NCBI RefSeq assembly: GCF_003286085.1
Contig: NW_020825322.1
Coordinates: 2,232,001 to 2,296,000, forward strand
DNA length: 64,000 bases
Origin: Drosophila persimilis
Taxonomy: Eukaryota > Arthropoda > Insecta > Diptera > Drosophilidae
Direction of reading: 5' to 3'
Of the stretch, positions 24,341 through 37,078 are shown in pieces. The translations under genes were made by a program, and so were the position numbers. The notes under the pieces are model-generated. The model was given only the letters and a program-made list of their open reading frames with translations, was not told where the DNA came from and did no database searches. Within the stretch, counting starts at the first letter, position 1, and each line of letters opens with the position of its first letter.

Positions 24341-27300
24341 TAAAGCTGCAGAAGTTTCCCCACACGCGCACACACGCGCCCACACAGTGGGAGCGAAAAG
24401 TATGCTCTAGTGGCCACCTGTCTGACAAAAGGCGAATGACAAGCCGCCTTCGTCCCGCCCCAGCCCCAGGACGGGGACGTTGACGGGGACGGGGACGGGG
24501 GGCAAAGATGAAAGCGAAACAGACAGGCAGGCAGGCAGACGGAGAGGCCTCCCTCTTGTCTTGGATGCTCCTTCCACGCTCTTGCCGGTTTTTTGTTTCA
24601 CTTGAAGCGTTTGGCTTATGACCCAAGTAAATATACTACTTCCAGGAAACTGATACACTCAAAGGCGGCAAGGCACGGGACGGGACGTTCCCCCACGGCT
24701 CGCATCCTGGGGGGGCCCTGCCGGCTTGATGCTCATCAAATCACTTTCAATGGGTACTCTCTTTGTGGTTGGCTCTGATTAATATATGTAGACGTTGGCA
24801 GTTGACTAAACTGCTGACAGCTCCTTTAAAACAAAGTCTGCTGTGGAATTGCTTCTGTGGGTTGTGGGGCGTTTGATACATGCCTGTTACCCATACTGTA
24901 AATAAATCCCAATAATTATCACAATAACTACCAGATATTTCCTTTGGAAAAGTCCTCTAACACCTTCAAAAAACACCGTCAGAAAAAGAGAAGAAAATGG
25001 GTTTCTGTTGGTTCTGCAATTCCGTTTTCTCGTTTTTTTTGTTCTTTGTTTTCGAAGGTTTGCCCTCTCAAGTTTTTCGTTCAATTCCACCTTTCATATG
25101 TGTATGAAAACTTCATTAAGGAGTTTCCATTAGGGAGCTTTCCTTGTTTCCTTGTTTTAAAGCCCCCTGTTTTGTAGTACTTTTTGGCTATAAGTTGTTT
25201 TGCCTTTGTTCTTCCATTTCCATGTACCTTTTAGCTTTTCTTCTTTTCCGGCACTCGTCTCTCCATTTAGCCTTTCCTTTTCTTTTTTCTTTTTGTTGTG
25301 TTTGCTCTGTTTTAATCCTCTTTGGCCCTGTCTTTCTTGGCATTTCCTTCCTTTTTCCGATTCTTGGCACCTCTTCTCCCCTCGAGCTGTTTGTTGTGGT
25401 TGTATCTTTCCGTCTCCCGGCACTCCATCAGCATTGGCCAACATTTCATATTCTTTTCTTTTCTCCTTTTCCCAATTTTTGTTTGGGACTCCTGTGGCTG
25501 ATGCTGCTCCCGATTCTCCTGTTTGTGTTCTCCGTTAATGTTTCCATGTCAGTGAGGGGATTCTTCAGTTTTCGTTTTGGCCGGCAACATCTCAACCCTT
25601 GAGGGAATTGTTTCACTCTTTGCCTTTGTTAGTCCTTAGTCCTCCTTAGCCAGCCAGTCGCTGTCTATCCAATCCTCCTGTCCTGGCTGTCCGGTGCGCT
25701 TTGGGCCCTGTCTTGTCCGCTTCTTACCATTCCCCACCACTCCTCCTAACCTCTTCTTGGATATAAACGTGCGTAAGATGGTTTTTATTATAATTATTAA
25801 TTAAGTTATTTATTCTTCAGGATGGGCTCCGCTTCTACATCTTCGTTTTGGGCCCTTCTCAGTCGCAGTCTTCACCTGTGAGAGGTTTTCCTTGCCGTTC
25901 TCTTTCTCTCTCTGTGATGGACTTTTCCCTCTCACTCTCACTCTCTCTCTCTCTCTCTCTTGCTCTATCTCTGTTTCGTTCTCTGCTGGTTAATGGGAAC
26001 GAGGCTGCCAGCACTAATTAAATTATGAAGTGTTTTCTGCTACATTTACCCCTCACTCACTCTCTCTCTCTCTGCACTCTTCACTTTCCCCCCCTCAACC
26101 TCCCCCCTACCCACTCCCTGCCAGACAAGAGTAACTAGCGCATTAGTCGCTGTCGTAGTTGTTGTAATTATTTGTTGTCGCTACTCAAGTGCTCAGCGAA
26201 CTGGCAACACTTATACACCGAAACACAACCCAACCCGAACCCAACCCGAACCCACCCCAAACCACCCCAAAACAGCAAAAAAGAACAGAAGGTGAAAAAA
26301 AAATGTAGGAAGCCCAAAGCGGAAACGGAAGCTGTTTGAGCTTTGTTAAGGGAAGAGTCGGGCAGAAAGGGTTGAGGGTTGCCAGGAAGTCGAATTGCGT
26401 GAGAGAGCTCTACACGGCACGTATCCTTAACACACACACACACACACACACACGTGAATAGGAAATATGTATGCATTTGTGTGGTTGGATGGGCGCTGGG
26501 GTTTTCTCTCTGTGTATACAAGCATAATTTTCATACAAATTAGAAAGCAAATTAAATCCACACACCTAGACACACACACACACACACACAGACACACACA
26601 CAGAGACAGACAGGTAGAAGGGTAAGAACTAAGAGACCTATTAGAAGGAGGAAGGTTAAGGATTCAATATGGGTGCTTGGGGGGTCCTTGGTTGGGTCCT
26701 TCAACAATATGAAAACTGATTTGTATGTTTTCGTTATTGTTACACTTTCTCTCGCCCAAAACGATGCCCATTAAAAAAGTTACGATGATGAAGCGACCAA
26801 CAGAAGGGAACAGAAGGAACCAGTTTATGATGAGATCATAAGGAAATTCGGTAGCTCTAAGGTCACATTTTATGGGGCACTAAAGGTGATACCATCTTAT
26901 TAGCCGAAAAATGTTGAATTTCGTTGATTTTTTGGTTACAATTATGCAATCCCCAGTAATAATAATAAAAAATTACAAGAAAACAAACAGCTTTAGCGTA
27001 AAGGAGTAACAAGAAAATCATTTGTAAGGAAAAGCTTTTGGGAAAGTGTTGACACTTTTCGTGGAAAATATTTGTCATTATTTAAGGAGAAAACAACACG
27101 AAAAAAAGAATAAAACACCAAATTAGAAAATGAGAAAAGTGTTCCCCAAAGAGCCAACAATATTCTCAGAGACTGGATACAAATTTTTGTCTCTGTCCCC
27201 CACCCAACCACCCCACACACGCCAGTTTCCTGCTTCTTCCACATCCGGCTACTGCGCATCTTCCCGTCTGGTTGCTGCCCCAATTTCTGTTTGTCATTGC

Positions 27301-28651
27301 AGGTGGATGTGGGGATGGCTTGGAATGGGACTGGCGTATGTGCTTTTCTGAGGTTGTTCCTGCTTTACTTAACATAATTCGCTGTAATTTGTGTGTTCAT
27401 GTTAGACATTATTACGGGAGGAAGTCACGGGTTTGTCCGGGTTTTTGCGGCTCTACTTCATTGTGTTTTTTTTGTTGGCCAAAAAAGGAAATCTGTTGTA
27501 CGACTGTGTATGCTGTTGAAGCATTATTCATACCGATTTATGATCCATCTTTTTCGGTTCTTTGTCTTGCCATTTTTTTTTTAATTTACTGGAGTTTGTG
27601 TGATGTGTGTTTCCTGCCCTCAGGTTGCCGCCTTGTTTGGGCTTTGTCTCCTTTTCGTGTATTTTTCCTTTGTTTTTTGATGACATTGAAGAAGAAGGTT
27701 AGATGGGACTTATCAACAGGTTGTCTTTAGGCCTTTCTGGCTGGCAGAGATCAGTGCAGAGGCGGAAAAGCTGAAGCCTTTGAGTGAGTGCCCGGAATCT
27801 ATGTGTTATCTGAACTAAAACCAATTTATGCCTGAAAATGATCCCATAAATATAAAATACGACCTGCCAGCTCTCAGCTGGGTAAAATTTCGTGGGCAAA
27901 AGGCATTCGGTTTGTCCTCTGAGTCCCCAAAATAGAATCACTGGGGATTCGATTGGCGCAGAGGCAAATCTGATTTTTTTTGTCTACCCTGTTTCCTGTT
28001 TTATTTTCTAATTTTGAACGCTGTTAGATGCTGGTCAGGTCGGGGCAGGGCAGGGCAGGGTAGGGACTGGGCGAAAAGGTGTCCTCTCTGGCATGCCATA
28101 TCCAGCCGTTACCTGCAGGCCATCGGCATGGCGCATGCAACATCGCGGGCCAATTTCGTTTTACTGCAGCGGCAAAGAGTTCTCCTGTCAACAAGTTTTT
28201 CCGGCACCGGCCTCCACCAGTGACCCGCGGCGAAGCGTATACAATTTGATTAGCTGACAGCCGGGGCGCCGCAGCAGCCTGCGGAGCTGGAGAGCACAAA
28301 GTGCTGCTGGTGGCTCTTTTGGGCCAGCAGACACCAGTTAACATTTCAGAGGGGCACTCACCATGGCCAACTGATGGCATGGAACGGATGCAAGGGCGTA
28401 CTCAGGATTCCTCGAAGGGAGGGGCCACCAATTCGGTACAAAACCCGACACACTATAGCCCTCACAATCACTGCACGCTTTACTCCAAAGGGATATACCC
28501 TTGGCTGGTCTCACTCTCTTTCTATTCTTTGATTTTTGGGGCTATTGTCTCTGCTTTCAAGGCATGCAAGTCTGCAAGGACAGCAAACTCTAACCCAAGA
28601 GGAGGATCAAGAGATACGAGTATGGCTGCAGAACGAGGCCTCACCAAATGG

Positions 28652-28800
28652 GGGTACCATGAGGTGGTACCATGAGGTGGTACCATAAGGTGGTACCATG
28701 AGGTGGTACCATGAGGTGGTACCATGAGGTGGTACCATGAGGTGGTACCATGAGGTGGTACCATGAGGTGGTACCATGAGGTGGTACCATGAGGTGGTAC
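28652..28800 (+). repeat. 13-bp minisatellite, about 11 copies
   Basis: The unit GAGGTGGTACCAT is repeated head to tail, almost without change (one unit has TAAGG). Every unit carries GGTACC. Because 13 is not a multiple of three, all reading frames cycle through the same peptide, which explains the apparent minus-strand ORFs here. No gene is implied. Confidence 0.95.
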
Positions 28801-31800
28801 TAAACGATAAACCCAGGGGCCTAAAGGGAACTGGTTCTGATTCTGGAGAGCCTGGAGCTGCCACAGATAAATAAATATCAAACAAATTGATGTTGAACTA
28901 ATGTTTTTGTTGAGATTCATTCGGCATGCCGAATGGCAGCCAGCAGACGCTATGTGGCTGGATACTGATGTAATCCTGGGGGGCTGCCAGGATTAGGTTG
29001 TCAACGCGGTGGCGCAGCTGTAGGTCCGCAACATGGCAAACATTTTGCATGTACTGCGACCAGAGGACCATCAGCATCGATGGCGATGTCAAACACTGAG
29101 AACGAGGCATTTTCCCGGATTCCACTCCCAATTCCACTAGCCCGGGGTTGAAGCGAGGCTCGAGAGAGTAGTAGGTACTCGTGTGTGATAAGGATAATAA
29201 GCACATACATAAATATAGTACTGCAGTGTGGGGCCAAAGGATTGTCTGTGTGCTGGCATTAAGCGCATCAACGTTAATGGCACCAACCAGGCAGCAGTCA
29301 GTCGGAGTAGAAGGAGGACCATGAGCACGAGAACGAGAACGAGAAAGCCATGCTCCAGATGACATTCAAAGAGCTTAGCTCCGTATAGGAAGTGGACACT
29401 TAAAGTGGCCGGGAAGAGCCAAAAGGAGATTATAAAAATGAAAGCGGGGGCCCAAGAGAATGCCGAGTGGTGCAAATAGCCCCATTGTGCGGAAGCCGGG
29501 AAGCTAAGAGCCCAAGAGCCACATTCCGGCAGAACGCCACATTGGCCCTGACATTGGTCCACTACACGAGTGTGTAGTGCTTGCCGAGCGGAAGCCAAAA
29601 GGAGATTGATCCTGAGAGGGCTCTCTGTACGATTCAACCGGATTGAATTGAATTGAATTGATTATTTTGCTACCTTCCACAGATGTGTGGGGGCCGTATA
29701 TGTGTGTTGTTTACTCATTTGACAGAGACCCAAAATAGCACACAGATTGATTATGCATATTGTTTCGGCATTGCAATGGAATGGAGTCTATTTTTGGCCA
29801 AGAAGAGCTCCTTAATTGGCTGCTGTGACCATTCTGTGGAAGACTGCCTTGCACGACTGGCCTACAGCGTCGCACGGCACACCTCAATTGGGGCATCGAA
29901 GGACACATTACATTACTGCTTCACTTTTAAGTCTGCCATGCTCGTATTACATATTAGGGGACACTGCCTGCCCCTTTAAAGAGGAGGGGAAAGGAAGCCT
30001 TTGGGTGTGCCACACGTTGAAGTTGCAGCCAGTCGGAACTTGAGGGGATTTGCTTGTTGGGCCAAATCAGGCATATATCAAATAATTTAACGATAATCGA
30101 AGTATTCATTCATTCATTGTTGGAGAAAATTGGAATTAGCTCATGAACATTTCCGCGTCATGATTTTCGAGACAAGAATGTCTGGCCAGCCAGCATTGTT
30201 CAGCTAAAACCGATTCATCAGTGTCCTTCGTCCTTCCAGCAACAAATGAATGCAAGTGCAATATTGTCATGAGATAAGGTAATTTTTGGGCATTAAAGGG
30301 GCAAAGATCCCTCGCTTCAGTGGAGTAGAAAAAGTGACTTGAAGATTGCTTTTCAGCGGATTCAAGGCGTTTATTTTGAAGGGCAATCCAATCATTGCTG
30401 ATCCTTTATATATCAAGAAAAGTTTTTATTTCACAGCTCCAATTTGTTGTATATTTAAACCAAATATTTCCGTATACACATCCAAATGCAAATGTAATCT
30501 AAACTCTCGAGGCAAATACGAGCATGCTTACATTCGAATCTCAGGGCTTTTCTCTCTGAATATATGTAAATATAATATTTTAGAGCAAGATATTATTACA
30601 ATTCATTACGAGTTTATGCGCATCCTTAATATTTGTAGTTTAATGTGCCATTAAGTAGTGCTTCATGTCAAAGGTCCGTTCGAATCGACTCTGGCTTTAA
30701 TTGCTCAAAATGCAATTGCCAAAAAATAAAATGTTTTTGTTGTTATTTTGTTTTGAAATGGAATTAGTCGAGTGCATGGGTAGAACTCATTTGGTCCGGT
30801 TTGTGCTCGGCCTTTCGCCAGTTAATTTGCGCGAGGGTCTGAACGTAAAAACTGAATCTGGCCAAGCGAAAGTTTTGGCACTTGGGCTCTGGTCAACGCT
30901 CGAAGCTCGACGGTCGGCGGACCCACAAAAACCGACTTGATTAGGCGACATAAAACAAGTTAATGACAGCGCTCATTATGGCAAAACAGCTGGGTGCCCC
31001 CAGCCCCCAGCCACCAGCCGCCAGCCGCCAGCCCCTCCACCCTCTGTCATTTACTAACACATACATGCACACATCTTGGGGGTTACACACACGCAATTAA
31101 TCATGCGGCTCTGTGCGGGTTTGAGGGGAGGGAGGGAGGCTGCCGGCACAGACTTTTCACTTTAAAGGCAATTTATTGCTTTGCACCCTCCAAGAATTGA
31201 TAAATTTTTGAATACGCTGCGGGACACCCACCCCCATCCCACCCCAAAACCAAAAAAAAGAAAAGAAATGAATCCACCACGTAAGCAAAAGCCGAATAAA
31301 AATGATGAAAGACTTACGGACCACGTTGCGTATACATGATGAATGGAAGGCGCAAACAAAATCCCAATAAATGGCCGACAGAAAGGCATAAAAATTGCAC
31401 AAATAAACAAGGGGATACACCGCAGGGCTGGGCTGGGCTGGGCAGAGGAGGAGGGGATGAAACATATTATAAAATACAGCCACAACGTAAACATGCTCGG
31501 GGGAAAGGCCTCCCCAGGCTAATGAGAGCCGCCCGACCGCAGAGAAACTGAAAGTCGAACCAAACACTTTTCCACTTCTCCACTCCTCCCCTTCACCACG
31601 TTTGCACTTTTCCGAATAGTTCGGACAGTTTTTGCCCCCGTCCTTCTGTGGCTCGCTTCAGGGCTTTATGCAAGTGCCATTCATTATTAAATCAAATTGA
31701 CACGCGTCCAATTCGGAACTTTCTTCTGCATTTCCAGTAATTACAGCCTTAGGGGTTGGGGTTGATCGATGAGGTGGTTCGAATGCAATTACACTGGCTG

Positions 31801-32422
31801 CTCCCCCTGTCTCCGGGCCTCGGAAAACTTTAAAGTTTTCTTTCCGATTTGCCCACAGACAAAAAAAGAGGAAAGCAAACTTTTTTGAACCGAAACCCTT
31901 GCCAAATGGGAATGCCTAAAAGGGTTGTATTGTTGGCCAAATGAAAGTGCACTATAGAAAGTTTGAGGTGTCTTGTTTCGTTTTGTTTGAGACTACACCT
32001 GGCAGGGGCTGGTTCTAAAGGAGTTTGGCACTCGATTTGGGGAGGTATTCCGTAAGGGGCTTGGCTCTTTAAAGTCTCAAATCAAGTGGCATTCCCATTC
32101 GAAAGGTGAGTGAAATCTTGAAAAACCAATAAAAACGATTATCCATTTGATTGGGGTTCCTTTTGCAGCTCCAAATGACTCGGCGGGGAATGACACTTGC
32201 CTTCCGGTCCGTGCTTCTGCTCCTGCTCCTCTCTCAATTTGCAGTTTTGGGGCCCAAACCAATCATAACGTGGCATGCAAAAGTCCAACAACAAAGCCTG
32301 CAACCAGACAATTGCTCTCGCTCTCTTTCTCGCTCTCTTTCATCCCGATTGACATGTAAACAGGGCCAAAGCCGGGGCTAAGCAAAGCCACTGCTCGCTC
32401 GACTGGCAGAGCCGTTGGTCCA

Positions 32423-32471
32423 TGCTCGGTGCTCAGTGCTCGGTGCTCGGTGCTCGGTGCTCCGTGCTCGT
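32423..32471 (+). repeat. 7-bp tandem repeat (GTGCTCG)n
   Basis: About seven units of TGCTCGG with single-base variants (CAG, CCG). Confidence 0.85.
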
Positions 32472-33807
32472 TGCGTTGCGAACTGTTGACATGTGGTTGA
32501 GCTGTGCACCACGCCACTGCCGCTCGCCTGCAATTGAGCGTTCACAAATTGCTTTGCCCCACCAGAAAGTGGCAGCGGGGCAACAACAGTAGCAACCACA
32601 CACGGTGCGGAGGCATCAACGCCGCTCGACATCAGCTCGAACGCCTAGGTCATAATTGGCTTTTGGCCTGGTGGCACGTAAGCACACATATATGTATGTA
32701 TGTACATATGTGAAATGCATATTGGAGACCAGTGCAACAACAGGGCCGGAATCGGGGAGGCGAGAGATGCTCTGATACCCTTTTTGCATACGAAACGATG
32801 ATGAAATGATTGCCGATAGCTGCGAATGGCCGATGTATATTTGCTATTTTCCAAAACTGACCAACAACATTGAGCCAAGCAAATGCAAAAATTTGATAGA
32901 ATAGAAAGAATGTCCGAGAATGAGGCACGCAACTCAGGAGGGAAGAGCAGACCACAGGAAATACTGCAACAACATCGCAGCCAAAATTCCTGTCTAGGCC
33001 AAAAGTGCAGCTATGACAGGAGCAACGTTCTCCAGTCTCGACGAGAAATTAGCCGATTCCGATTCCGATTAAATCCCAAGCCCGAACGCACAGACACACA
33101 CATATAGAGCAGACCAATACTTGTACAAGCAAAATGTTGCTAATTTACAAACAAATTGTGTGCCTTGGCCTTTTCCGGACGCCGTTCCGGTGGCAAGTTT
33201 CCCGCTGATCAGGTGGAAGTTTAACAGAAAATTCCACACTGGATGTGCCACAAAGTGCAGCCAAGGATGCGTTCAGTTACCACTAATCATACGGTCTCGG
33301 AGCCGTCTAATTGGAAGTATTCTTGCAACCGCTGCCGTGGCACACCGCCTCATATGAGATCTGGGAAGACCCCTATTGCAGATTGTCAGCCCCTGGAGTG
33401 GGAAATCTGCCGCACAGGCTGCATGCCAAACAGATGCCAAAGAGCATCTATGACACCCGCCTGCACTTGCATTTCAGTTTTCAGCCTTCAGTTTTGGGCG
33501 CCACAAAACAGTTGGCAACTAAGTTGCCACAGGCAGGCAGGAGGTGGCAGGAGGTGGCAGGAGGGGGCAGGAGGGGGTGTTACGGGTACCTAATTGCATG
33601 CAGAGCGTGTACTTCTGTTGCCACTGGCAACCGTTGGTAACTTTCCCGATTGGCCCCTTGCCGTTCTCTATCTTTCTGGCTGTCTATTCGTCTGTTTGTG
33701 ACTGCCCTTTTCTGTATAATGCTAAACTTTCGTTTAATTCAATTAAATTCTAGAAGTTGCACTCGACTTTGCTGCTGCTGCTGTTGCTGCATGCCGCATG
33801 CTGGGTA

Positions 33808-34026
33808 CTACTCTGAAGGCTGTTGATGCCGCTTGTTTGTGGCTGAAACTTGCCAATTATTTGCAACATCCCAGTTGGGATACATATCCACCTTCTGTGT
33901 GGTCCTCATGGCGGTCAGAAGTGGAAACCGCTGACCGATGATCCAAAAGATCTGTAAAAATGGATCGCCTGCTCGACTCTCAATGATTACTGCGACACTT
34001 CCGATTGCTTTATAATTATTAGCCAT
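33808..34026 (-). CDS. Possible 72-residue protein, unrecognised
   Basis: ATG at 34026 opens MANNYKAIGSVAVIIESRAG..., 72 codons to TAG, with mixed composition (several Trp, charged C-terminus NKRHQQPSE). The start context ACAAATGGCTAAT is shared with a second short ORF 456 bp upstream, suggesting a tandem duplication. It has no signal peptide, no clear TATA box and no family I recognise. It may be chance. Confidence 0.22.
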   Translation of the reverse strand: MANNYKAIGSVAVIIESRAGDPFLQIFWIIGQRFPLLTAMRTTQKVDMYPNWDVANNWQVSATNKRHQQPSE

Positions 34027-34253
34027 TTGTTTAGATACGTTACTCTCTCCCCTCCCCCCATGTTTTTGTTGCTCTATTTTGTATGTATTTGCGGCGATAA
34101 GGCCATGGTGTGTGCCCTATAAATCACAATCAAAGTCATGTTAACAAGTCGCTGTTTGTTCTCGACGCTGGCTCGACGCTGGCTGGTTGTTTGCTGCCTT
34201 CTTTTGTTGGCCTTTTTACAGCCCTTATCTGCTTATCAGTAGTGTGTTTGGTA

Positions 34254-34275
34254 AAAATAATAATAATAATAATAA
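34254..34275 (+). repeat. (AAT)n microsatellite
   Basis: About six AAT/TAA units between the two MAN-type micro-ORFs. Confidence 0.9.
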
Positions 34276-34365
34276 CATGCACATTATTCGTCCCAGGCAA
34301 TCGCATATGATAGGCCAAAAAGGCGATAGCTTTGCCGGATTAGCTGTCGTCCCGCATTATCTCTT

Positions 34366-34482
34366 CTATAATTCATTTCCAGATACAAGTTCTCCGCTCC
34401 GCTGCTCTCTATCTAGCAGAACTACGCGCACTTCGTACTTTTCAAATATCTCAGGCCACATATTCTTGAAATAATTAGCCAT
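34366..34482 (-). CDS. Possible 38-residue ORF, tandem relative of the 34.0-kb ORF
   Basis: ATG 34482 opens MANYFKNMWPEIFEKYEVRV and stops at TAG 34366. A second frame continues immediately (NYRRDNAGRQLIRQSYRLFG...), as if one frameshift broke a longer protein. It shares ACAAATGGCTAATNATT with the neighbour at 34026. If real, this copy looks damaged. Confidence 0.15.
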   Translation of the reverse strand: MANYFKNMWPEIFEKYEVRVVLLDREQRSGELVSGNEL

Positions 34483-35242
34483 TTGTTGCCTCCTCTAGGC
34501 CCCACATGTAATCCTTTCATCTGGCGCTAATCGGTGCTTCCTCAACTTCAGCAAAATTAATTTCTATACGAACTTTAAGCAGCTTTTAGCAAACTTTTCA
34601 CTATGCACGATAAGTAGCCACAATATTTAGGATATATATATATTCTGTGTATAATAAAGCCAACTTCGGGAGTACTCTGGTGACTGCTCGAAGCAGAGGC
34701 TGTGCATTCTGTAACACAGAAGACATATCCATGGTTGTTATGTATGCCAGAACCTAATCAAAACCTCATTCAAATTTTATGCACAACAGGTGGAAGGAGC
34801 CAAACGAGAGAGTAAGAGACGGAGCGAGACAGAGAGTGAGCTGGAAAGAGTGCGTGTAAAACAGATGGGCAAAAGTTCTCGGCAGGCGGAAGCCGAGTCA
34901 GAATCTGTCCGAAAAAAATAAACAGCAGGCAAAAACAAAAAGAATTTTAAATGTGGGGGAGAAGGTCTTTTGGCAATTGAAAATTTAAGGCTAAAAGTTT
35001 ATGCAAAACGAAGGATAGCACACGGCCATTAAAATATTGTTCCCAAAAGATATCCGGCAGCAGGAAAACAAAAGATTTCGCACAAATCTCAATTGGATGT
35101 GCCAAGAACCCTTTTCATTTTGCACAGAAACAACAAACAAAATGACAGCGTTATACGCAATTTGTAATTAATTTATATTCAAAAGTTTTCGAGCAGATAC
35201 ATTTCTGTAGGGGTCCGGGCCCTGCGGCTCCGGACTCGAGGA

Positions 35243-35255
35243 GGGGGGGGGGGGG
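35243..35255 (+). repeat. Poly(G) tract, 13 bases
   Basis: Uninterrupted G run in intronic DNA. Confidence 0.9.
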
Positions 35256-36820
35256 AGCCATTTAAATTTTCCCAAATTTGATTTGGCATCTGAGCGAAAA
35301 CAGATTCGGCTATGAGTATGGCCCCAAACAGATTTAATTGAACAGAAACTGGCCCACATTTGCCGGAGGGGAGCAGGAGGGGCATCCAGGGGCATCGATA
35401 TCCCATTGATGGACGGTTCAGAGTGTGTTTGATGTCCCTGTGCCTCGCCCAATGGCGCGTTTCCCCATAAATATGTTTGCCAATTGAGCGGCAAGTTGTA
35501 CATGCAACAACAACAGCAACAACAACAACAACAGCAGCACTGGGGACAACCAGCTTTAGCGCAGGAGTCACGGATTGCTTTGAAGTAAAAGAAATCCAGT
35601 CCAGGCCACGGCTATTGGCAGCTTAACAGCTTTGGCTTATAGCCATATGCTCTAATTGGTAGTGGCTGAAGCATCGTCCAAGTGGCCAGATTAATCGAAA
35701 TCGTTAAAGACAATATAAATAGTAAGACGAGTAACGAGTAACGAGTGCATGTACGAACATTTGAGCAGAGCTCAAGCAAAATACAGCCAAATATCAAATG
35801 AAAATATAGCAATATATTTCATAAAATTGCTTTACTCAATCAATCAATAAATCAATCACCAGCAGTAATGTGCTTTATAACAGGTGTGGCTGATTCCCTC
35901 CGGCTATCCATCGGAGTGCAAGCAGAAAAGAGAAGAGAAGAAAAGACTGTGCCGAGCTCCAATGCATTTGCAAATTCAATTTTGGGGCCTAAGAGCTTTG
36001 CAAAACACCAAAGGCTCTGCGCTGGAAACGGATACGGGAAATGTGATTCCGATGCTGGTTGAGATTGCATAAATGTAAATTATATGACCACAAAATCAAA
36101 CCGCACTGGCCAGCCGCCTGTCCCGCACTCTACGCATATCTCTCTGTCTGTCTCTATCTACCAATCCCCCACGAGGCGTCCCATACCCTATTGGGGCGCA
36201 GTTTCGATTATTAATTTCAACTGACAAATGCACATGTTTTCGGGGGTATTTCTCTCTCCCATTTAATGAGACAGCGTCGAGTCGGGTCCATTGGAAGGCA
36301 GGACTGATTGTGGCACATGGTCTATCAGCTGTGCGTGTGTGTGGCATGATAGAATCAACTCTGCCCCAGATAGAAGACCCTTTAATTAGAAATGAACCAA
36401 AAGCAAAAGCAAAAAGCCTCAGAGCCGCAATAGCCAAAAATGTGAAATCCAAAATCCTGGATAGCCGAAAGATGAAGGTCTGGGGCATAAGCCTAAATGG
36501 AATTTGATGAACGTGTCGGCACCGGCACCCACAAGCCTGACTGCCTCAAATTGATTTCGAATTGCAAATAAAAAAAAAGAAAAGAAAGAAAAAGAATGGG
36601 AAACCACACCAACGGAACGGCTCTATTGTGCGGCAAAAACCAATAATTTGTATGGTTTTTCCCCTGTCGGGGTTTAGTTGGGTGTTCTACAATGCTAATA
36701 TTGATCAATCTCTTCTGCCTCTTCACGGCGGGTGTCCTTATTCTGTCTACCATGACACATCAAGAGATTTAGCTCCAAGTCTCATTTGGTCAATATATTT
36801 CCGAACCCCATGCCGCATGT

Positions 36821-36882
36821 CCTGTAGATCGGTAGCTCTCCTCGAGTGTTGGGTATCGCGTGGAAATCAAAGTTTGATGCTT
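36821..36882. repeat. Dispersed repeat, copy 1 (62 bp)
   Basis: Matches 40901-40962 at about 53 of 62 positions in direct orientation, sharing CCTGTAGATCGGT, CTCGA and GTGGAAATCAAAG. It is probably a fragment of an old transposable element. Confidence 0.75.
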
Positions 36883-36902
36883 GGCCGTGCATAATGAATA
36901 TA

Positions 36903-36938
36903 CAGTGCATGGCATGGCATGGCATGGCATGGCATGGG
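36903..36938 (+). repeat. (GGCAT)n pentanucleotide repeat
   Basis: Six to seven units of GGCAT, ending GGCATGGGACATGG. Confidence 0.95.
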
Positions 36939-37050
36939 ACATGGCTTGTTGGATACTTTTAATTAGAAATCGGACCACAGTGGCAGTAACGAATAACTGC
37001 ACACCTGTCGCCCTCTCACCCGTGCATTTGTGCTGCGCGAACCCAAAAAA

Positions 37051-37078
37051 GGGGGGGGGGGGGGGGGGGGGGGGGGGG
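37051..37078 (+). repeat. Poly(G) tract, 28 bases
   Basis: Unbroken run of 28 G preceded by six A. A run this long is rare in fly DNA and may be inexact in length because of sequencing slippage. Confidence 0.85.

Noticed and set aside
28522-28920. Minus-strand ORF with repeated WYHLMVPPHGTTS
   Set aside because: Produced by the 13-bp minisatellite, which keeps every frame open.
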